From NCBI GenBank assembly GCA_015178975.1, contig WHVD01000009.1:434001-498000 (forward strand): 64,000 bases of DNA, given 5' to 3'. The position numbers were made by a program, and so were the translations under genes. How positions within the stretch are numbered: position 1 is the stretch's first letter; the number at the start of each line of letters is the position of its first letter. Source of the DNA: Hysterangium stoloniferum. Taxonomy: Eukaryota > Basidiomycota > Agaricomycetes > Hysterangiales > Hysterangiaceae. Of this stretch, positions 57,759-64,000 are shown piece by piece. The notes below the pieces were generated by a model. That model searched no databases. It saw only the letters and a list, made by a program, of their open reading frames with translations, and was not told the origin of the DNA.

Positions 57759-59009
57759 TGTGATGTATCTAGTATATATTCACGAATTTTCCCTTAATTT
57801 TCCCGAATTTATTTCAATTTATTTTATTCTATTTTATTTTATTTATTAATTCAAGAATTAGGCTATTTCCTTTTAACTTCGAATACTCAAAGCTTCGAAT
57901 GACATATTATGTAATCGAAGCCTAGAGCGGTCGAAATATAAATATAATAAAGCTGGGTTATCTAATTTCGAGAGACAGGGTTTTTATTATATTATATTAG
58001 TACATATATGCGCATTATTATCGCGCAATCACGTGACATCACGTGACAACGTGTTTACAAATCGTCGCGAGTAGTTTTCGCAGCCGCCCGGCCGCGTTTA
58101 TTTCCGTTTCGGCACCACGGCTTATTTTGCTTCCACCCTCAGCCATCCCGGGTTTATTTCCTGACTCGACCGGTTCGGATCTTCGGTTCGGATCTTCGAG
58201 TCGGGTGATAGCTATGACATCATAGCGGAATTATAGAAACTTTTAGAAGCTTCTAATAATTTCCTAATTAGTTATTTAGCTATTATTAAGCAAAAATCTC
58301 TACATGTATAAAAGGAGGCCTAAATCACTGAATAAATCACTACTACTACTTTATTACTATCAACAGCACCAGCTCAAAGCTTATCTAATCATCCTAAGGA
58401 CAAAAATAGCCTTAGTCTGATATCTAACTGCAAGCACCTACACTTGCAGCATCTTGAACTCTTTCTCTTGAACTTAGCTAATTCATCTAAGTTCCCTCAG
58501 CTTCCCGGAAAACCTTTAGGCTTACTAATCACTTAAGTAAATCTAAATTCTCATTACTGAAATCCCTGCCTGTTTAGGTTATTCAAGAGCCCATTTTAAT
58601 AGCACAGTTAATCGATCTTTAAACAAACGCTTGGATATTCGACTCTCGGACAATCTCTCTATTTATAAATTATTTAACAGCTTGTTAAATCTTTATAAAT
58701 AGTAAACTAAAAGGCTACAAGAAAGCGAAGGCTTACGACAAGTTTCCGCCAACTTATTGCACATACATTCAGCTCCCAAACCTTTATTCTCAAAGAGAAC
58801 TTAACTTTCGTAGAGCACATCACTACAAGTTCATCTGAATTTGTCAAGAGACCAAACAAATATTGACTTTAGTTGTTTAAGCTTAATAGCGCAGCTAATT
58901 AATCTATCAGTATTTAAATTACTGGACCTTTATTTGTTTATTTCTTGAATCCCTTGCCATGTCAACGCTTGTTAATTATTTGAGAGAGTAAATAGCCGGA
59001 TACCTTACA
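57759..59009 (+). mobile_element. Large solo LTR, family C, 1251 bp, inside gypsy sequence
   Basis: TGTGATGTATC...GATACCTTACA (inverted termini). ACATG at 57754-57758 is repeated at 59010-59014. TATAAAAG lies at 58307-58314 (plus sense). A GC-rich block at 58020-58220 contains two CACGTG motifs and a CGGTTCGGATCTT direct repeat. The rest is AT-rich. There is no internal sequence, so it is a solo LTR. Confidence 0.82.
58307..58314 (+). promoter_or_regulatory. TATA box of LTR family C
   Basis: TATAAAAG about 550 bp into the LTR, about 260 bp downstream of two CACGTG E-boxes. Its position fits the U3/R boundary of an LTR promoter. Confidence 0.6.
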
Positions 59010-59393
59010 ACATGTCGAAAGAGATTCAATGAGTCGAAGAGTTGTCAAAAATTACCTTTGAATATTTGTGACAATGTTGTGACTTGTGGCGGTTGTGACA
59101 CACTCCCCAGAGAGCCTGCATCTATACTAAATTTAACTTGCATCATGCATATCACTTGGTGCAAATCACTGAGGGCAACAGATGGAAGACTGCTTTTCAT
59201 ACCTATTATGGTTCCTTTGGATGGTTGGTTATGCCATTTGGTCTTACTCAATGTGCCTGTGGCTTCCAGCATTTTATCCATGATATTGTAGAGGACCTTC
59301 TTGATGATTGTGTTATCATTTCATTTATCTGGACAGTATACTTATCTATTTGGAGGACCTGGTTGACTATGACAAGCATATTCATGAAGTACT

Positions 59394-60134
59394 TGTTAGG
59401 ACCAGAAAACCCACTGGGCTCTGGACCCCATCCTATATGCACCTGACTCTTACCCACCAGGTCAAAGTTCACAACTGGAAAAACCTGCTGGGACCTGGAT
59501 GTCAAACCTGTCTATGCTTGATCCTCTGTGTCTCATGCACCAGTCATCGGAATACCTGCAAGGACCTGTGCACATCAACCCTGTCCCAAGTCCCAGTTTA
59601 CCAGACTCCCCAGACAACTCATCAGCTCTATAATGGAGCCCTGTTCCCATTATGGTCAAATGATCTGTCATGTTTTGGACCCCACTCCCATTCCATTCTG
59701 TCCCTAACACCTAGTTTGGTGTTTACTTGTCTCATTTCATGATTACTTGTTTTATCTTTAATTACTACCAGATTTGGTATTGCATACATTCCACAGTCTA
59801 TATATCCTAGCAATGTTTGTACATACAATCCAGTCAGAAAATCAACTAAGTCCTCCCCCAGTTACTTAACATATATCCCGCTCTATCTCTCATCTCTGAA
59901 ACACAATGCTATTGACCTTGTCGGAGCCTGTGGGCTTTCCAACCAACCTCATGACCTATCACCTATCACCTATTGACCTATCAACTACACCCAGACTCCC
60001 CAGTTTCCTGTCTGCCTGTCTGAAGTTGGACACCACGATCTCACAAGGGTGCAGCCTATAAGCTGAAGCCAAGTCCTACCAGAATATCCATGGGTTTCTC
60101 TGGAAACCCTCCATGAGCCTGCATGACCTTAACA
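59394..60134 (+). mobile_element. Solo LTR, family B (copy B1), inside gypsy reverse transcriptase
   Basis: 741 bp, TGTTAGGACCAG...GACCTTAACA. GTACT at 59389-59393 is repeated exactly at 60135-60139. It splits the RT region of the Tf2-like fossil. It carries the GGCTTCAGCTTAT module (reverse complement at about 60055-60075) and a TATA-like TCTATATATCC near 59800. Other copies lie at 61921-62663, 62988-63153 and 63448-64000. Confidence 0.9.
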
Positions 60135-61181
60135 GTACTACAGTGTCTCCAAAAATATAGTCTTTTTGCCCATGGAGATAAGTGCTCATTTGATGTTAAT
60201 TTCATTGAATATCTAGGTTTTATTATGAGCCCTGACTGACTCATTATGGATGATGAGAAAGTCTGGACCATCCATCAATGGCCAGAACCCTGCAAGGTAA
60301 AAGACATTCAATCCTTTCTTGGTTTGCCAATTTCTATCATCATCTCATTCACAACTATTCAGAGATTATGATACCTTACTCATTTAACTCACAAAGGGAC
60401 TCCATGGAATTTTACAGACCAATGTATAAAAGCCTTTCAGACCCTCAAAGATGTGTTTTCATCAGCACCAGTGCTAGCACATCAACAACTGGACCATCTG
60501 ATTATTGTCAAAACCAACACATCTAACTATACACCAGCTGCAATTCTTCCCATTATCACTTCTGATGGAGAACTCCACCCTATTGCTTTCCTTTCCCACA
60601 CTTTTTCTTCCACAGAATTCAATTATGATATCCATGATAAAGAACTCTTTGCTATTTTTGGGGTGTTTAAGACTTGGAATCATTATCTCAAAGGTTTGGA
60701 CACCCCAATTGATGTTGTCACTGACTACAAGAACTTAGAATACTTTCCTATGACAAAGCTTTTTACTTGTCATTAAGCCTGATGTTCAGAATATCTCTTG
60801 TAATTCAACCTCATGATTTGTTTTCAGCCTGGCCACCTTGGTGGAAAGCCCACCATTATAACGAGACAATGGGATGTTTACATTAAAGAGGGGAGTAGCT
60901 ACATACATATTATGCTATAGCCAATATGAAGCCCATATTTACTTCTCATCAACTAATGGCATCCCTTAGAGCCTCATACAATTGTTGAGTCCAATTTCAG
61001 ATGGGGGAAAGTATGGGTGACCTATGGGGTCTGGGATTACATAAATAAAAGAATAGGGTTGAGGACCCAGGGCCTCCAAGAGTTGGTGATGTTTGGTCAG
61101 AGGGCCCACAGGTTCTGGAAATATGCTGGTGTAAGGTTTACTAGAGCAAAATAGGTACATATATTACTAGAGTCTGGATCG

Positions 61182-61920
61182 TGTTACAACTGTGTTGCAA
61201 CCCCATGGTCCCCAAGGATATTACTGTCTACTGACATTCCTAGTTATTGATCAAGTCATCGTATCGGAAACCGTCGGTCACCAATGCTGATGTATACCTT
61301 CACAGTGATCAAACCCTGTTTACACCCCTGTCAAGTTATACTCATACTATCTGGTTATGCTTTGATACATCCCTTTTATTATGATGATCTGTTCTACTCT
61401 ATGTTTCACATATGCCTGTATATACTTGTAACCCATGGACCATTTCCTTTTCTCGTAATTCTGCTCTCGGTTAATTCACAGCCTCTGAACTTATTGTAAC
61501 CTTCTGGTTCCTAGTCAAGTTTATTTGTCAATAATGTTTCCACTCTTCCCTTAGTTAGTATTTTCTAGATGCCAATAACTTGTATATAAATCCGCTGTAG
61601 TTGTAGTTACTAGGCAATCAGAATATCAACTTAGAACACCCACATACATCTCTATAAGCCTTACACTAAGTATCCCGCTCCCCACCTCTGCGTGCACTTG
61701 CCCATCTTCGGCCTCTGACCCCTTGGCCCAACACTCGGCTTATCCTTCGGTTCCGATCAGTAACTCACCATGAGGAATTTGATAGGACTAGTCTCTGCCC
61801 GCCTGAAATTTAAGGACACCTGACAGTAACTTGCAAGGGCACAGCACATAAGCTGAAGCCAAGTCCTTCTGATCGGTCCCCATCAGCCTACTGACATTAG
61901 TCAGTTTTCAGTTCTTAACA
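61182..61920 (+). mobile_element. LTR, family A (copy A3)
   Basis: 739 bp, TGTTACAACTG...GTTCTTAACA, same orientation as the pol pieces upstream, so it may be that element's 3' LTR. Flanks GATCG / ACCTG do not match. Its right edge abuts family B sequence lacking its first ~110 bp, as if the element had entered a B-type LTR. It is more diverged than A1 and A2. Confidence 0.8.
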
Positions 61921-62663
61921 ACCTGTCCATGCTTGACCTTTGTCACTTCATGTATCAGTCACCAGAATACCCACTGGAACCTGCTCCTGTCTATCTCCAA
62001 ACCTGTCCCACACACCAGTCACTGGACCCTGCTCAGAAAACCTGACAGCTCTCTAACTGAGCCCTGTTCCTGTTATGGTTAAATGACCTGTCACATTTCA
62101 GACTCCACTCCTGTCCCGTTCCCATTATGGTTTAACAACCTGTCACGATTCAGACTCCGCTCTGCTCCATTCCATTCCTAACACCAAGTTTGGTGTTTAC
62201 TTATCTCGTTTCATGTTTGGTAGTTTAGTTTTCATTATTACTGGATTTGGTATGTTATACATTCCACAGTCTATATACATAGTCTGGCAGATGTTGTATA
62301 TACAATCCAGTCAGAAAATCAGCTTAGGTTCTCCCCAGTAATCTCAAGTACATTTTCCACTCTAATCTCCTCTGAAACACACCACTTTACCTTGTTGGAG
62401 CCCACAGGTTCCAACCCATCTATCACTTGACCTCCAACCTATCTATCTCAACCCCTCAACTTCTGTGGGATTCCCACAGTCGACTCCCCGACCTCTCAAC
62501 CTATGAACCCCTCCCAAACTCCCCAGGATTCCCATCCACCCATCCGAAATTGGATGACATGATCTTGCGAAGGCACAGCCTATAAGCTGAAGCCAAGTCC
62601 TACCAGCTTTCCAATGGGTTTCTCTGGAAACCCTCCAATAAGCTCCATGCATGACTCTTAACA
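61921..62663 (+). mobile_element. LTR, family B (copy B2), 5' part missing
   Basis: Matches 59504-60134, ending GACTCTTAACA at 62663. It has an extra ~55-bp tandem copy (AACCTGTCAC, TTCAGACTCC) relative to B1. It is inverted relative to B4 at 63448. Confidence 0.75.
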
Positions 62664-62987
62664 ACTGTCCCCAGCACCACAATACTTGGTTTACTGTAGA
62701 TTACCCTTTTAATCATTCCATTCTGCTCCCACCTCAATGCTTTCTAATCATCTGCACTATGTGTACACATTATTTGTCACCTCACCACTGGGCACAGTGG
62801 GACGAGCAGCATCAATGAAGGGAGGAAGCAGAGAAAAAGGCCAAAGAGGCTGAGGAGGACTTGGAGATGGAATATTGGGTGGCACTGGTTGCAGAAAAGA
62901 GGCTGAGGAGCAGAGGAAAAAACATGAGGAGGAGGCTGCACGGGTTGCTGTGGAACAAGCTAAAGCAGCCACAAAGAGAGCTGCCCA
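62664..62987 (+). other. Spacer encoding a charged coiled-coil stretch
   Basis: The plus strand at about 62898-62987 reads EAEEQRKKHEEEAARVAV and on through EQAKAATKRAAQ with no stop, a typical Ala/Glu/Lys coiled coil. There is no start, stop or splice context for a gene. It is probably a captured or element-derived fragment between inverted B-type LTR pieces. Confidence 0.35.
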
Positions 62988-63153
62988 GGTGGGTATTCTG
63001 GTGACTGGTACATGAGATAACAATGGTTGGGCAAGGACAGGTCTAACATCCAGGTTCTGGCAGGTATTCCAGTAAACCGATAACTGATGCATGTAGGGTG
63101 CAGGTGCATATAGAGTAGTGCCCAGAGTCCGGTGGGTTTGCCGGTCATAACAG
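62988..63153 (-). repeat. LTR family B fragment (copy B3), terminal 165 bp
   Basis: The reverse complement of the first ~165 bp of family B (GGTGCATATAGAG, GCCCAGAGTCC, ending CATAACA). The rest of the LTR is absent. The stretch 63154-63447 is repeat-like, with another GGACTTGGCTTCAGCTTAT module at 63414-63433. Confidence 0.7.
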
Positions 63154-63447
63154 AAGCCAAGTCCATCTGTACTCTGGTAATATTCCGATACTCCCATTCC
63201 TAATCCCCAGAAACTCCTGGATTAATTCATCAAAACTCTGTGGACATATTTCTGGGAAGTGTCTGGAATATCCACCAGAAAATCTGCCCCAAGATCCAGA
63301 TCTTAACATATCCCTATGGAACACTGAAGCTGTTATGTAAGTACCATATCAGAAACTTATTCCAGAAACTATCAGGAATTAGCTGTGAATTTGGATACTT
63401 CAAGGTAGGGGTCAGGACTTGGCTTCAGCTTATGCACATGTGCTGCA

Positions 63448-64000
63448 TGTTAGGGTGCATATATGGAGGATTTCCAGAGAAACCCACGGGAAATCTGGTA
63501 GGACTTGGCTTCAGCTTATAGGCTGTGCCCTCACAAGATCGTCTTGTCCAATTTCAAACAGGCAGATGGGAATCCCAGGGAGTCTGGGTGGGGTTCATGG
63601 GTCAGAGCCCATGGGCTCCAATGAGTAAGAGTGGTGTGTTTCAAAGAGGAATTTAGAGCAGAAAATATACTAAGATTACTGGGGGGAATCTAAGCTGATT
63701 TTCTGACTGGATTGTATGTACAACATCTGCCAGACTATATAGACTGTGGAATGAATGTCATACCAAATCCAGTAATAATGAAAACTAAACTAGCAAACAT
63801 AAAATGAGATAAATAAACACCAAACTTGGTGTTAGGAATGGAACAGAGTGGAGTGGAGTCTGAATCGTGACAGGTCATAAAACCATAATGGGAATGGGGT
63901 GGGAGCAAAGTCTGAATCGTGACAGGTCATTTGACTATAATGGGAATGGGGCTCAGTTAGAGGGCTGACAAGTTTTCTGAGTGGGGTCCAGTCACTGATA
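63448..64000 (-). mobile_element. LTR, family B (copy B4), runs off the window
   Basis: Starts TGTTAGGGTGC with TTTCCAGAGAAACCCA (about 63470-63485) and continues as the reverse complement of family B to the end of the window. It has the same internal ~55-bp duplication as B2 (GTCTGAATCGTGACAGGTCA twice, 63859 and 63910). Confidence 0.8.

Larger units (their letters stand above)
57216..61920 (+). mobile_element. Broken Tf2-like Ty3/gypsy retrotransposon mosaic
   Basis: Plus-strand pieces in gypsy order: the protease end (LGHDWLTCYNPLIDWALG, about 57285-57350), reverse transcriptase (WKTAFHTYYGSFGWLVMPFG, about 59180-59240), connection and RNase H (about 60270-60770: ELHPIAFLSHTFSS, NYDIHDKELFAIF, PIDVVTDYKNLEYF), a chromatin-side scrap near 60870, and an LTR at 61182-61920. 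Integrase is missing. Two solo LTRs of other families lie inside it (57759-59009 and 59394-60134). It is broken, with many breaks, and old relative to its insertions. Confidence 0.85.

Noticed and set aside
59940-59995. CCTATCACC short tandem run
   Set aside because: A three-unit local slippage inside LTR family B, not an independent feature.
1-64000. CRISPR arrays, operons, bacterial ribosome-binding sites
   Set aside because: The sequence is eukaryotic with spliced genes; no regularly spaced short repeats were seen.

Overview
The window is eukaryotic DNA from a filamentous fungus, almost certainly an Agaricomycete (Basidiomycota). Host genes carry many 47-70 nt GT-AG introns. Their products (DUF6533-type seven-helix protein, HNH-like protein, DUF7137-type protein, a very large DUF3638-type protein) and the transposon families (Tf2-like Ty3/gypsy, Copia, pogo/Tigger with CENP-B-type helix-turn-helix, Tc1/IS630) are typical of that class. 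A Rhizoctonia/Ceratobasidium-like source is my best guess from remembered repeat style, not a firm call.

The layout alternates repeat graveyards with host gene islands. 1-9.5 kb: relics and solo LTRs (families named A-F here), then a broken Copia element whose LTR holds a foldback MITE. 10-11 kb: a small host gene with a frame-shifting tandem duplication. 12.7-17.4 kb: a solo LTR and a pogo-type transposon split by another solo LTR, ending 56 bp before an HNH-like gene (17.5-18.8 kb). 20.5-22 kb: a decayed DUF6533-type gene. 22.7-24.4 kb: an intact secreted metallophosphoesterase gene. 24.9-29.8 kb: an apparently intact Tc1/IS630-type transposon with about 0.5 kb composite inverted ends, a five-exon DD34E transposase and a second, oppositely oriented gene. 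30-33 kb: a gypsy gag scrap and two nested Tc1 relics. 33.9-55.8 kb: the main host island, with a two-RRM protein, a cyclophilin, the roughly 3,065-codon DUF3638-type gene (four frame changes), an amidase, a DUF7137-type membrane protein, a protein kinase and a small F-box-like gene. 57-64 kb: a mosaic of Tf2-like gypsy fossils cut by solo LTRs.

Host genes are unrelated housekeeping or secretory functions and form no operon or cluster. The amidase and DUF7137 genes share a divergent promoter region of about 300 bp; the DUF3638/amidase and DUF7137/kinase pairs are tail to tail. The best candidate for an undescribed system is the two-gene Tc1-type transposon at 24890-29819, whose extra protein has a four-cysteine motif and a SAM-like C-terminus. 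All gene models were spliced by eye from reading frames and splice signals; no database search was run.
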